Positions 25,809 through 34,909 are shown, numbered from the stretch's first letter. The stretch: DNA of 48,107 bases from Clostridiaceae bacterium (GCA_016280595.1 JAEEHB010000036.1:1-48107), one strand, 5' to 3'. Program-made: numbers and translations. Notes: generated from the letters alone by a model not told the origin.

Positions 25809-28457
25809 ATGAAAAACTTGAAAGAATCACTCAGAAAAGCGATATCTGTGCTGCTGTGCGCGGCTGTTTTGCTTTCCGCCGTTGCAGTATCGCTTACGGC
25901 ATTTGCGGATTCATACGAAAAAATAGAGTACGGCTACTATCCGCAGAAAGTGCTCGACCCCAATAACAAGAGCGAGGGCGCGATAATCAATTCGCTCACG
26001 GCAAAACTGAAAGACGAAGACTGGAAGGCGTTTGATTATTATTCGGGCGACGGCACGGAAATAAGCGCGCATATCACGGAATATACCTACTATGCCGATG
26101 TCACTCTGCACGGCGCGCTCTACCGCGCTGTTAAGTTTACGGAATTCAGACCTGATATGTCATACGGCGTATTCGGGGAGTTAAACAGTTCGGATTATCC
26201 TCAGTACAAAAACGGATACAGCGAAAAGAACAAGGTTTACTGGTTTAAGTATCAGCCGATAGTATGGAATGTGCTTGACCGCTCATCCGGGCTTCTTATG
26301 AGCGAAAGCGTGCTTGATGCTCAATCCGCAAACGGTTTGAACTCAAACGACATGCCGTTTGCTCAGACTGAACTTTTTGCCTGGCTCAACGGTGATTTCG
26401 CAGAAACCGCTTTTACCGATGAAGAGGCCTCGTTCATCATAGGCAAGGTAAGAATTCTTACCGCGTCGGAGGCGACCGACAGCAGTTACGGCTTTACGGC
26501 GGGCATTACAAGTCTGGATGCAAACCGCACCGCGATTGCCACGGATTATGCCGCGGCGCTCGGAGAGCCGCATTTTCAGCAGGTAAACGGAATATATCCC
26601 GGCCCTTACTGGATAGATGACGAAAGCGCGGGCGACACCTCCGCCTCCTTGTATGCCGCAGGTTATACAGGCTCGGCAACAAAAACTCCGATGCAGAAAG
26701 TACGCGGTGTGAGAGCCGTGATAAACCTCAATATATCTGCAAGCAACACGGTATTCGGCAAGACGCCCGTCACCTATTACTACGACCCCGACTGCACACT
26801 CGCTCACACGGATTATTACACTCCCGGCGACAGTATCACTCCCTACTCCCCCGCAGGTATAACGGGCTATCAGTTCAAAGGCTGGGACGAAAAGCCTCCT
26901 CAGCAGGCAGGAAGCGACAAACTTGTTTACTATGCAAACTGGGAGGCAAATACTCACACTGTCACCTTTGACGCAAGCGGCGGAAAATTCAATTCAAACA
27001 ACAGCGAAACCCTGTCGAAAGATGTGAAATACAATCAGCCGATACCTGCTGAAACTCCGGTAAAACAGGGCTATGATTTCAGCAGCTGGGATGACGAAAT
27101 CCCCGCAACGATGCCCGATAATGACCTCAGTTTCAAAGCGGTATGGACTCCCTCGACAAACACTCACTACTCGGTAACCGTTTATAAACAAAACGCAGAC
27201 GATGACGGTTACACTGCAGAGGTAACGGATTGTAAAGGCACTACGGAAGCGCCCGTATCGGTTACTCCCGATACGATTGAGCACTTTGTATATAACGAGT
27301 CAAAGAGCAAAACTTCCGATGAAATCGCTCCCGACGGCTCGACAGATCTTGCCATTTATTATGACAGAGAAACTCACACCGTCACTTTCAATTTCAATGA
27401 CGGCGCAACGCAGAGTATGACAAACACATACAAATACGGTCAGAGCGTGAGCATACCCCGTATTCCTTCAAAATACGGCTACGCAACCGAAGGCTGGCGT
27501 GACGCTGACGGGAAAACACCTGTATCGCCCTGCGAAGGCGACGCCGTTTACTCGCTCGAATGGGAAAAAGGCAAGTTTTCAATTCAATACTACGACTCCG
27601 ACGGAGTGACGCCTCTGGACGGTCAGACTTATATATTTGAACAGCCCGTCACCGCTCCCGAAGACCCGCAGAAAGAGGGCTACACCTTTATGGGCTGGAC
27701 CCCCGCTCTGCCGGAAACAATGCCCGGCGAAAACCTTGAAGTAAAAGCTGTCTGGAAGGTTAACACCTACAAAGCAACTTATTATATTGACGGTGAACAG
27801 TTCGCAACCCGTAATGTTGACTACGGCACCGCTGTCCCCTTGCTCAACGCTCCAGCAAAAGAAGGCTACGCGTTCACATGGACCGATAAGCCCGCGACAA
27901 TGCCCGCGAGCAATATTGAGATAAACGGCACATACACAATCTGCGATTACACGGCGACTTTCAAGGTTGACGGCAGAGAATATAACACTCAGACCGTCAC
28001 CTTCGGTCAGGCAATTACCGTGCCTGCCGCTCCGTCAAAATCCGGATACATCTTCAAGGGCTGGTCTCCCGAAATACCCGCGACCATGCCCGGGCGCGAT
28101 ATGACCTTCACGGCACAGTTTATAAAAGAGCCTTCCATCGCAATCGCCGCTTATAAATCAAAACTCTCGGTCGGCTGGAAAACAACTGTTAAATTCCACG
28201 TAGTTGTGGATGCCGACAGTTACGACAGGGTTATATGGATTATCGGCAGCAACGAATATACCGATGACGGCTCGCTTTCATACACGGTAAAATCGGCAAC
28301 TCAGAATTACAAAATACAGTGCAGACTTATAGCCGGCGACCTTGTTAAAGAGAGCGCCGTGGAGGAAGTAAATGTAGACGCAAGATTTGTGGCAAAAATC
28401 ATCTACTTCTTCAGAAACATATTTGCCGCATCCAAATTGACACTCGACCAGAAATAA
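25809..28457 (+). CDS. secreted surface protein: DUF6273-like domain plus InlB-type repeats
   Basis: This 882-residue exported protein has a signal peptide ending about residue 32 (LTAFA). A DUF6273-like domain follows, opening IEYGYYPQ and containing WNVLDRSSGLLMSESVLDAQ and FAWLNGDF. From about residue 320 to 775 come about seven Listeria-Bacteroides (InlB B) repeats, recognised by patterns such as GYTFMGWTPALPETMP and GYIFKGWSPEIPATMP. An Ig-like segment and a hydrophobic end (IIYFFRNIF) close the protein. There is no LPXTG. It is probably a cell-surface or adhesion protein. Start: the ATG at 25809 directly abuts GGGAG; TTG at 25818 has better spacing (9 nt) and may be the true start. Confidence 0.8.
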   Translation: MKNLKESLRKAISVLLCAAVLLSAVAVSLTAFADSYEKIEYGYYPQKVLDPNNKSEGAIINSLTAKLKDEDWKAFDYYSGDGTEISAHITEYTYYADVTLHGALYRAVKFTEFRPDMSYGVFGELNSSDYPQYKNGYSEKNKVYWFKYQPIVWNVLDRSSGLLMSESVLDAQSANGLNSNDMPFAQTELFAWLNGDFAETAFTDEEASFIIGKVRILTASEATDSSYGFTAGITSLDANRTAIATDYAAALGEPHFQQVNGIYPGPYWIDDESAGDTSASLYAAGYTGSATKTPMQKVRGVRAVINLNISASNTVFGKTPVTYYYDPDCTLAHTDYYTPGDSITPYSPAGITGYQFKGWDEKPPQQAGSDKLVYYANWEANTHTVTFDASGGKFNSNNSETLSKDVKYNQPIPAETPVKQGYDFSSWDDEIPATMPDNDLSFKAVWTPSTNTHYSVTVYKQNADDDGYTAEVTDCKGTTEAPVSVTPDTIEHFVYNESKSKTSDEIAPDGSTDLAIYYDRETHTVTFNFNDGATQSMTNTYKYGQSVSIPRIPSKYGYATEGWRDADGKTPVSPCEGDAVYSLEWEKGKFSIQYYDSDGVTPLDGQTYIFEQPVTAPEDPQKEGYTFMGWTPALPETMPGENLEVKAVWKVNTYKATYYIDGEQFATRNVDYGTAVPLLNAPAKEGYAFTWTDKPATMPASNIEINGTYTICDYTATFKVDGREYNTQTVTFGQAITVPAAPSKSGYIFKGWSPEIPATMPGRDMTFTAQFIKEPSIAIAAYKSKLSVGWKTTVKFHVVVDADSYDRVIWIIGSNEYTDDGSLSYTVKSATQNYKIQCRLIAGDLVKESAVEEVNVDARFVAKIIYFFRNIFAASKLTLDQK

Positions 28458-28467
28458 AAGCAAAGCA

Positions 28468-28496
28468 AAAGGCTCACCCTTTACGGGTGAGCCTTT
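28468..28496. terminator. bidirectional intrinsic terminator
   Basis: AAAGGCTCACCC (28468-28479) and GGGTGAGCCTTT (28485-28496) form a perfect 12-bp stem with a 5-nt loop between two convergent genes. It serves the surface protein gene and the ceramidase-like gene. Confidence 0.85.
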
Positions 28497-28514
28497 AAAT
28501 TATATGAATGGTTA

Positions 28515-29951
28515 TTACTGATTATCCATTCTGCTTACAATTTCTCTGAAAGCGTCGGCGATTGCTTTCTGCGAATTGATACCCATTGAATTGGTTTCGT
28601 GATAGTGATTGAGTCCGTTTTTATCCTTTACGCCGTTGAGGAAAGGCTGTGTGGGATTAAGGATGAAATCATTGGGCGGCACCACGTAGCCCGTCATATC
28701 GTTTGTGTTGCCCACGGCGATAATCTCACTGTCGCCGCAGATTTCGCAAAGCGGCTCGGGGTTAATCCCGGGGCCTTCGCCTGTAGGCGCCGTATCGGCA
28801 TCCATATATGAGCCGTAAACGGTGGAAACAAAACTTTCGCCGGGCAGAAGCACAAACTTCTGACTGCCGATTTTAAGATAAGAAATCTCTGTTTCGGTGG
28901 CAACGCCGGTGAGACTGTCTTCACAAGGATAAGCCTTGAAACTCATGGTGTGTAAGATTGCGAGAAGGGTGAGCACGTAATTGTCAACCGGCATATAGAA
29001 GGGCTGCTCAATGAATTTTATCTCGGGGGCAAGTTCCTGCTCATCCGCTATTTTCAGCGCGTTATCCGCAATCATTTCGCCCTGCAGTTTCACGCATTCA
29101 ACTCTGTCTTCCGCCATTTCGGCTACATCCATGCCGCCTATCGCGCCTATGGTGAAAAGCACATCAGCGCCGCATTCGGCCTTGATTTTTTCTCTCATAA
29201 AGTAGGGATATTCGCCGCTGAGCATTCTGTTGGAGCCGCCGAGAGAATTCGGATGTCCGCCGAAATTCATCATCCAGATTTCCGATGAGGAATCATCGGG
29301 CACAAAGCGGAGTCTCGTAAGAAATTCGTGCTTATCGATGAAGCCTCTCTTGGTGAAAAGCCCGTCTTTTATCTCAATTCTGCCGTCAAGCAATTTGCCG
29401 GGTTTCCTTGATGCGTAAGCCTCTTCGGATACTTTAACGGCGTTTGACATAAGGGTTTCCATATATTCGGCGTCTTTGCCGTTTAGGGGTACGCTTGCAA
29501 TCGGTTTGCCCCAGTAGCCGAGAGTATCAATGCCGGAGTGGCTGTGTGTTACGCTGACAATCACGTTACGGCAGCCCTTGATTGCTTCGGAGGCGAGGAT
29601 TCGCTCACGAATCTGATTTACTTCTATGCGGGTAAGGCCGATTATATCCGCGCTTATCCAGATAATGCCCTCTTCACCGCCGCAGTCAAGCCATACTGCG
29701 CTGACATAAACGGGGGTGAGAATGCCTTCCATCTTGTGACCGGAGCCGTGACCAGCAATCCAGAAAGTCCTGCCGCTTGCGGTATTCGGCATAATCTCGG
29801 CAGTTGAAAATCCTGCTCTGAATCCGCTTCCGCTTATTGTGCATACCGGCGCCGGGTCAATCGCGGGCAGGTCCTGCTTTTTTCTTACTTTTGCGGCATA
29901 GCGGTGATCAATGCCGATGATGCCTTTCATTACAAGATCGAGTGGATCCAT
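28515..29951 (-). CDS. cytoplasmic neutral ceramidase-like (PF04734-type) protein
   Basis: This 478-residue protein resembles the N-terminal domain of neutral/alkaline ceramidases. It shows FRAGFSTAEIMP near the start, a GHGSGHKMEGIL segment, ADIIGLTRIEVNQIRERI and the metal-ligand motif VSVTHSHSGID (about residue 131). The serine-bearing GDVSPN signature of true ceramidases is not visible; the corresponding region reads IGAIGGMDV. No signal peptide is present. Substrate unknown: amide hydrolysis is possible, ceramide is not supported. It is the third gene of the cyclophilin/SecB-like operon, with AAAGGAAAGAG before the ATG. A paralogue lies at 37309-39057. Confidence 0.65.
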   Translation of the reverse strand: MDPLDLVMKGIIGIDHRYAAKVRKKQDLPAIDPAPVCTISGSGFRAGFSTAEIMPNTASGRTFWIAGHGSGHKMEGILTPVYVSAVWLDCGGEEGIIWISADIIGLTRIEVNQIRERILASEAIKGCRNVIVSVTHSHSGIDTLGYWGKPIASVPLNGKDAEYMETLMSNAVKVSEEAYASRKPGKLLDGRIEIKDGLFTKRGFIDKHEFLTRLRFVPDDSSSEIWMMNFGGHPNSLGGSNRMLSGEYPYFMREKIKAECGADVLFTIGAIGGMDVAEMAEDRVECVKLQGEMIADNALKIADEQELAPEIKFIEQPFYMPVDNYVLTLLAILHTMSFKAYPCEDSLTGVATETEISYLKIGSQKFVLLPGESFVSTVYGSYMDADTAPTGEGPGINPEPLCEICGDSEIIAVGNTNDMTGYVVPPNDFILNPTQPFLNGVKDKNGLNHYHETNSMGINSQKAIADAFREIVSRMDNQ

Positions 29952-29972
29952 TTTTCTCTTTCCTTTCCTGAA

Positions 29973-30365
29973 TTATTTCTGCGGCTTTTCGAAGCGGTAG
30001 ATATCGTGCCCTTCAACATCAAACGGAGGTATGATAATCGGAGGGATGCCCGCATTCGCGGAAACGGCGATAATTATGCTTTTGCAAAGAGGATAGAGTT
30101 CTTTGAAAGTGGCTACGTGAATAATCTCTTTCTCTTTTTCGGGGTTATATTCAAATATTCCCGTAAGTACGATTTTTACGCCGAATTTATCTTCTGCCTG
30201 CTTATCAAACGTTTCAACGGACAGTTCGCCTATGCAGACTCTTGTGCCGTCGTACTTAACATTGTAGGACACCTTGTTGCCCAGCTGCACCTTTGTGCCG
30301 TTGTCGTGTCTGTTGACAAATTCGAGTTTTGTCACCTTATAGCCTTTAAGCACAACATTATTCAT
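29973..30365 (-). CDS. SecB-like small protein
   Basis: This 130-residue cytosolic protein has alternating beta-strands and a C-terminal block ELYPLCKSIIIAVSANAG followed by IPPIIIPPFDVEGHDIY. This matches the end of SecB-family export chaperones (an LFP-type helix followed by a PP-rich strand). SecB-like proteins bind unfolded proteins, and in Firmicutes-type genomes many are divergent. No toxin gene of the TAC type is adjacent. It overlaps the cyclophilin gene by 8 bp, with AGAGG 9 nt before the ATG, and ends 21 nt before the ceramidase-like gene. The family call rests on pattern only. Confidence 0.5.
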   Translation of the reverse strand: MNNVVLKGYKVTKLEFVNRHDNGTKVQLGNKVSYNVKYDGTRVCIGELSVETFDKQAEDKFGVKIVLTGIFEYNPEKEKEIIHVATFKELYPLCKSIIIAVSANAGIPPIIIPPFDVEGHDIYRFEKPQK

Positions 30366-30966
30366 ATGACACAACCTCTGCTTTTTCAATTATTATCGGC
30401 TCGACGGGAGAACTGCCGGATACCTTTTCAACTTTCTGGAAAGAATCAATCACGTCCATACCGTCTACAACTTTGCCGAATGCGGCATACTCGCCGTCAA
30501 GATAATCTATAGTGCCGTAGCAGATAAAGAACTGATTGGAGGCGGAGTTGTAATCGTTGCCGACTCTCGCCATTGAAACAACGCCTCTTTCGTGCTTCAT
30601 CGGGTTTTCATAGCCGTTTGCCATCATCTCGCCCTCAATTCTATCCGCCTGTCTCATACGTCCGCTTGGCTCCACTGCGCCTGCCTGCGCAACGAAATTG
30701 TCAACAACCCTGTGGAAGATAACACCGTCGTAAGCGCCGCTGTTTACAAGATTAAGGAAATTCTCAACCGTTTTGGGTGCATGCTCCGGGTAAAGCGCTA
30801 TATCAAATGTCTCGCCGCTTTCAAGCGTAAAACGCACAATCGTGCGAGAGGAAAAGTCTTCCTGCGTTGTTTCGGGAGCGTCGCTGCTTTCGCCGGAAGA
30901 TTTGCCGCAGGAAGCGAGCATCAATGCAAAGCAGAGAGCGAGAATAACACAGACAATCTTTTTCAT
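30358..30966 (-). CDS. lipoprotein cyclophilin-type peptidyl-prolyl isomerase
   Basis: This 202-residue exported lipoprotein has a lipobox LASC (Cys20) and a Ser/Glu-rich linker to residue 40. A cyclophilin domain follows, with TVENFLNLVNSGAYDGVIFHRVVDNFVAQAG-type core segments; FHRV, MARVGNDYNSASNQFFI and AFGKVVDGMDV are seen. It should assist folding of secreted proteins outside the membrane. It is the first gene of the operon with the SecB-like protein. A promoter lies 38 nt upstream, overlapping the divergent birA control region. Confidence 0.92.
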   Translation of the reverse strand: MKKIVCVILALCFALMLASCGKSSGESSDAPETTQEDFSSRTIVRFTLESGETFDIALYPEHAPKTVENFLNLVNSGAYDGVIFHRVVDNFVAQAGAVEPSGRMRQADRIEGEMMANGYENPMKHERGVVSMARVGNDYNSASNQFFICYGTIDYLDGEYAAFGKVVDGMDVIDSFQKVEKVSGSSPVEPIIIEKAEVVSYE

Positions 30967-31003
30967 AAACGGTTACCCCTTTCAAGGATATTTATCTGTA
31001 TAA

Positions 31004-31032
31004 ATTTTATCGCATAATTATTAACAAGTCAA
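31004..31032 (-). promoter_or_regulatory. promoter for the cyclophilin operon
   Basis: On the minus strand TTGACT (31032-31027), a 17-nt spacer and TAAAAT (31009-31004). Confidence 0.65.
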
Positions 31033-31043
31033 TAACGGGAGTG

Positions 31044-31071
31044 TTGACTTTACGGTTTACGGCGGTATAAT
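31044..31071 (+). promoter_or_regulatory. promoter for the birA operon
   Basis: TTGACT (31044-31049), a 16-nt spacer and TATAAT (31066-31071), 20 nt before the birA ATG. It is back to back with the cyclophilin promoter; both share the TTGACT -35. Confidence 0.7.
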
Positions 31072-31091
31072 TTAATTAGGGAGGCGAAATA

Positions 31092-31787
31092 ATGAATCTT
31101 AACACCGTAAAACTTGATATTATTGATTCAACAAGCACATACGCAAAAGAAAACGCCGCCTCGCTTCCCCTGCCCTCGCTCATAACGGCAAGGGGACAGA
31201 CAGACGGAAGAGGGCGCACGGGCAAAAAGTTTTATTCGCCGGAGGGCACGGGGCTTTATATGACACTGCTTACAGAGGCTCCCTCAGGCTTTGACCTGAT
31301 TACTCCCGCCGCGGCTGTATGTGTGTGCGAAGCGCTTGAGGAACTGCTTAGCGTTAAACTTGACATAAAGTGGGTAAATGATATATTCTTAAACGGCAGA
31401 AAAGTATGCGGCATACTTACCGAAAAGTTTATCTGCGAAGGGCGGGCACTCATAAGCATAGGCATAGGGATAAACCTTACCACGCAGGCGTTCCCCCCCG
31501 ATATACCGCAGGCAGGCTCGCTCGGTGCGCAGATTGACCCGCAGGCTCTGGCGGAAAGTATAAGCGCACGCATACTTGAAACGCTTGAAAAAACCGACAT
31601 CGAAAAAATACTCGCTTCTTACAGAGAGCGGATGTTCATACTCGGCAGAGAAATATCTTTCCGGATAAACGGGAAAGAAATGACAGGCGTTGCCTCAGGC
31701 ATAAACGAAAGCGGAAACCTTGAGGTAAAAACAGACGGCGGCACAATCACGCTCTCCTCGGGCGAAATATCAATCGGAATAAGGTGA
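31092..31787 (+). CDS. birA: biotin--[acetyl-CoA-carboxylase] ligase
   Basis: This 231-residue enzyme activates biotin to biotinyl-AMP and attaches it to biotin-dependent carboxylases. The biotin-binding loop GRGRTGKKFYSPEGTGLYMT (about residues 37-56) and the catalytic KWVNDIFLNGRKVCGILTE (about 94-112) are intact, and a short C-terminal SH3-like domain is present. It lacks the N-terminal winged-helix DNA-binding domain, so it is a monofunctional ligase rather than the bio repressor. It is the first gene of an operon with a lipoprotein and an Sfp-type transferase, both close behind; the shared theme is carrier-protein modification. Confidence 0.93.
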   Translation: MNLNTVKLDIIDSTSTYAKENAASLPLPSLITARGQTDGRGRTGKKFYSPEGTGLYMTLLTEAPSGFDLITPAAAVCVCEALEELLSVKLDIKWVNDIFLNGRKVCGILTEKFICEGRALISIGIGINLTTQAFPPDIPQAGSLGAQIDPQALAESISARILETLEKTDIEKILASYRERMFILGREISFRINGKEMTGVASGINESGNLEVKTDGGTITLSSGEISIGIR

Positions 31788-31791
31788 AAAT

Positions 31792-32280
31792 ATGAAAAAA
31801 GCAATCATCATTTTACTGTGCACATTTTTAATAACAGCGCTTATTTGCTCCTGCGCGGGTAACAAAAGCGCGGACACGGGTGCTTCTTCGGGCACCGAAA
31901 TGGAGCCCGCCGTTGCAGAATACATAAAGAACAGAGGCGTTGACGAATACGGCAGAAACACCACCGCGAGCGCCGAAAAACCCGAAGCAAACGGAAACGG
32001 CGTGGAACTTATGGGTATATCAAACCAGGTACATCACAGGGAAACCGCATCAATAGCGATAAAAGGCCCCGAAAGCGCAAACTACACAATTAAAGTATAT
32101 GATGAAAACGGTGTGCCCGCCGACATCGGAGCCGACACGGAAACTCAGGCCGACGAATCGGGCTTTGCCTCCTGCATGTTCACGATTTCGCCCGAAGTGA
32201 AGCAAGGCACTTACATAATCCTCTTCAAAGCGGACGGCACGGATAAATACCTGCAGACTACAATGACGGTGACTGCATGA
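31792..32280 (+). CDS. small lipoprotein of unknown function
   Basis: This 162-residue protein has a lipoprotein signal with lipobox ICSC (Cys21) and a flexible, charged linker to about residue 75. The C-terminal domain of about 80 residues is predicted all-beta: SIAIKGPESANYTIKVYDENG followed by a Cys-containing strand and GTYIILFKADG. This reads like an Ig/fibronectin-type fold. I recognise no family. It starts 4 nt after birA and overlaps the Sfp gene by 4 bp (ATGA), so all three are co-translated; a functional link to them is not obvious. Confidence 0.75.
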   Translation: MKKAIIILLCTFLITALICSCAGNKSADTGASSGTEMEPAVAEYIKNRGVDEYGRNTTASAEKPEANGNGVELMGISNQVHHRETASIAIKGPESANYTIKVYDENGVPADIGADTETQADESGFASCMFTISPEVKQGTYIILFKADGTDKYLQTTMTVTA

Positions 32281-32867
32281 AAACCGGTATTTTCAACACG
32301 GAAGATTACAGCAAAGAGCAGTTTGAGTTTTTTTTCTCGATGATGAGCGAAGAAAGAAAAGCAAAATGCTCCGGTTACCGTAACGCGCAAGACAGAAAAC
32401 TCTGCATACTCGCCGATTATGCGGCAAGGAAAATGATTGAAGAAGAAACGGGAATTCCCGCCGCAGACATCGTTTTTTCAAAAGACGAAAACGGCAAGCC
32501 ACAGGCTGAAAACATTGATATTCAGTTCAATTACAGCCACAGCGGCATGCTCGTCGCCGTCGCCGCAGGCGACAAGCCGGCAGGCATTGACATTGAAAAA
32601 ATCAGTGAAAAGATACTCAAAGTAATCCCGAGATTCGCCTGCGACAGCGAAAAAGAATTCGCCCTGGCAAGCGAAGAAAACGCCGCAATGCTCTGGACTC
32701 TCAAAGAGGCATACCTCAAAGCGGCAGGCACAGGCATAAAAGCAGGGCTCAAAAGCGTGAGTTTCACAGTGCAAAACGGTAAAATCACCTGCTCGGATGA
32801 CAGATACATATTTACAACCGAAAAAACGCACGGCGATTACATAGTATCAACCTGCGAAATGAAATAA
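32277..32867 (+). CDS. 4'-phosphopantetheinyl transferase, Sfp type
   Basis: This 196-residue enzyme transfers phosphopantetheine from CoA to carrier-protein serines. The family motifs are NYSHSG, the Mg-binding GIDIEKI (about residues 101-107) and LWTLKEAYLKAAGTGI (about 141-156). It is shorter than Sfp (about 224) but similar to bacterial stand-alone homologues. It may act on acyl carrier protein or a secondary pathway; no NRPS or PKS lies in the window. Translation is coupled to the upstream lipoprotein, and a strong terminator follows within 10 nt. Confidence 0.9.
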   Translation: MKTGIFNTEDYSKEQFEFFFSMMSEERKAKCSGYRNAQDRKLCILADYAARKMIEEETGIPAADIVFSKDENGKPQAENIDIQFNYSHSGMLVAVAAGDKPAGIDIEKISEKILKVIPRFACDSEKEFALASEENAAMLWTLKEAYLKAAGTGIKAGLKSVSFTVQNGKITCSDDRYIFTTEKTHGDYIVSTCEMK

Positions 32868-32871
32868 AGAT

Positions 32872-32902
32872 AAAGGACTGCGAGTAAGTCGCAGTCCTTT
32901 TT
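32872..32902 (+). terminator. intrinsic terminator of the birA operon
   Basis: AAAGGACTGCGA (32872-32883) and TCGCAGTCCTTT form a perfect 12-bp stem with a 5-nt loop and a TTTTT tail. Confidence 0.9.
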
Positions 32903-32904
32903 AT

Positions 32905-33308
32905 TAATGCAGAATGCAGAATTTCGGGTCACTTCGCTCCGAAAACTATTATGCTCCGCATATCCTTGCGCTATGAGATCCTTCGACTCGCTCCGCAGCC
33001 CCTCAGAAACATAGTCGCCCTGCTCACTGGTTCGTTTCGCAGTTCTCCTTGTTTCTTCATCTCAGCGTAACGCCTTTATCTGCCACAGGCAGCGGCGTTT
33101 CGCTTCGACCCAGGATGACAATCAATTTTTAATTCTCCATTTGTTCCAGATGTCACTTCCTGAGTGGCACTTAGGGAGGGAACAGAAAAGGATGAAAACG
33201 GAACATTTGCGAATGAAGACAATACTGAAGTACGGCGAATGAGCAAAGGCTCTGAGAAAAGACAATAATCAATAATTTCTTATATCAAATCAGATACCAT
33301 AAAGAAAA
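32905..33308. repeat. gene-free region with interspersed-repeat debris
   Basis: About 400 bp hold no supported gene. The start has a tandem AATGCAG pair. GAGATCCTTCGACTCGCTCCGC (32975-32996) and a CGCTTCGACCCAGGATGACA-type end (33101-33120) look like the two halves of the widespread GATCCTTCG...AGGATGACA intergenic repeat, split by about 100 bp of other sequence. From 33164 a 34-codon GTG frame is open but unsupported. The family assignment is from memory. Confidence 0.45.
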
Positions 33309-33335
33309 GAAGTTCGAGTTAATAACCCGAACTTC
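33309..33335 (-). terminator. terminator of the IMP dehydrogenase gene
   Basis: On the minus strand GAAGTTCGGGT and ACTCGAACTTC form an 11-bp stem with one G-T pair and loop TATTA, followed by TTTTCTTT, about 45 nt past the guaB stop. Confidence 0.8.
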
Positions 33336-33381
33336 CTTATTATTTGTCTTTTCGTTTTTCGCCTTTTATGTCCCGACCGAA

Positions 33382-34890
33382 TTATCTTCCGGGTGTGGCG
33401 GTGGACTTAAGCATTACGTCGTGATATCCGCCCTCAACAATGCTCGTCGCCGACACAACCGTCAGCTTCGCATTCTTCTGCAAATCGGGAATATTGATAA
33501 CGCCGCAGTTGCACATTGTGGACTTCACTTTGTAAAGGCTCTTTGCGACATTGTCGCCGAGAGGTCCTGCGTATGTAACATAGGAGTCAACGCCCTCTTC
33601 AAACGAGAGTTTTGCCTTGCCGCCGAGGTCGTATCTCTGCCAGTTTCTCGCTCTGTTGGAGCCCTCACCCCAGTACTCTTTTACATAAACGCCGTTTACC
33701 ATGGTGATGGGTGTGGGACTCTCGTCAAATCTTGCGAAATATCTGCCGAGCATAAGGAAATCGGCGCCCATTGCAAGTGCGAGAGTCATATGATAATCAT
33801 GCACTATGCCGCCGTCGGAGCATACGGGAATATAGATGCCCGTTTCCTTGTAGTATTCATCTCTTGCCGCGGCAACTTCGATAAGCGCGGTTGCCTGGCC
33901 TCTGCCGATGCCCTTTGTCTCTCTGGTGATGCAGATTGAGCCGCCGCCGATACCGACCTTTACGAAATCGGCGCCCGCTTTTGCGAGGAAGAGGAAACCG
34001 TCTCTGTCAACAACGTTGCCTGCGCCGACTTTGACTTTGTCGCCGTATTTTTCTCTGATAAAAGCAAGAGTCTTTTCCTGCCAGCAGGTGTAACCTTCGG
34101 ATGAATCTATGCAGAGCACGTCAGCGCCCGCTTCAACAAGGGCGGGTACTCTTTTTTCATAGTCGAGGGTGTTGATACCCGCGCCTACAACATAACTCTT
34201 GTTGGCGTCAAGCAGTTCCTGAGGATTCTCTTTATGCTGGGCATAGTCTTTTCTGAAAACGAAATAGAGAAGTTTGCCTTCTTTATCAACAATAGGAAGT
34301 GAATTGAGTTTATGGTCCCAGATGATGTCGTTTGCCTCTTTGAGCGTGGTGGATTCGCCTGCAACAATGAGTTTGTCAAGCGGAGTCATAAATTCTTCAA
34401 CTCTGGTATCCTCGCTCATACGGCTTACTCTGTAATCCCTGCCGGTCACAACGCCGATGAGTTTGCCGTCGGGCTTGCCGTTTTCGGTAACCGCCATTGT
34501 GCTGTGGCCTGTCTGCTCATAGAGTTCAAGAACATCTTTGAGGGTGGAATCCGCCTTGAGATTGGAGTCGGATACAACGAAACCCGCTTTGTAACTCTTT
34601 ACCTTTGCGACCATAGCCGCCTCATCTTCTATGCTCTGTGAGCCGTAGATGAAAGAGATACCGCCCTCTTTTGCAAGAGCGATTGCGAGAGTGTCGTTGG
34701 AAACGGACTGCATAATCGCGGATGTGAGAGGAATATTAAGGCTCAGCGGGCACTCTTCCTCACCCTTCCTGTATTTCACGAGAGGGGTTTTGAGAGAAAC
34801 GTTTGCCGGTATGCACTCGGGAGAAGTGTAACCGGGGATAAGAAGATACTCGCTGAAAGTTCTTGAGGGTTCTTTGCAATAGATTGCCAT
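33382..34890 (-). CDS. guaB: IMP dehydrogenase
   Basis: This 502-residue TIM-barrel enzyme oxidises IMP to XMP with NAD+, the first committed step to GMP. Two CBS domains are inserted (about residues 100-220). The catalytic cysteine loop reads [20 protein letters not shown] (about 308-327), the flap region [13 protein letters not shown] is clear, and a CNC pair occurs near residue 465. This loop form differs from the common bacterial GSICTTR...GVG type and belongs to a divergent IMPDH clade. It follows the DHFR gene by 19 nt with AAGGAG, as the last gene of the pdxK-thyA-DHFR run. Confidence 0.93.
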   Translation of the reverse strand: MAIYCKEPSRTFSEYLLIPGYTSPECIPANVSLKTPLVKYRKGEEECPLSLNIPLTSAIMQSVSNDTLAIALAKEGGISFIYGSQSIEDEAAMVAKVKSYKAGFVVSDSNLKADSTLKDVLELYEQTGHSTMAVTENGKPDGKLIGVVTGRDYRVSRMSEDTRVEEFMTPLDKLIVAGESTTLKEANDIIWDHKLNSLPIVDKEGKLLYFVFRKDYAQHKENPQELLDANKSYVVGAGINTLDYEKRVPALVEAGADVLCIDSSEGYTCWQEKTLAFIREKYGDKVKVGAGNVVDRDGFLFLAKAGADFVKVGIGGGSICITRETKGIGRGQATALIEVAAARDEYYKETGIYIPVCSDGGIVHDYHMTLALAMGADFLMLGRYFARFDESPTPITMVNGVYVKEYWGEGSNRARNWQRYDLGGKAKLSFEEGVDSYVTYAGPLGDNVAKSLYKVKSTMCNCGVINIPDLQKNAKLTVVSATSIVEGGYHDVMLKSTATPGR

Positions 34891-34909
34891 AATTCATTCA
34901 CTCCTTATG

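Noticed and set aside
29973-30365. Toxin-antitoxin-chaperone (TAC) system
   Set aside because: No toxin or antitoxin gene is adjacent to the SecB-like gene; neighbours are a cyclophilin and a hydrolase.
33164-33268. 34-codon GTG open frame as a gene
   Set aside because: No convincing spacing to a ribosome-binding site, repeat-like surroundings and no recognisable domain.
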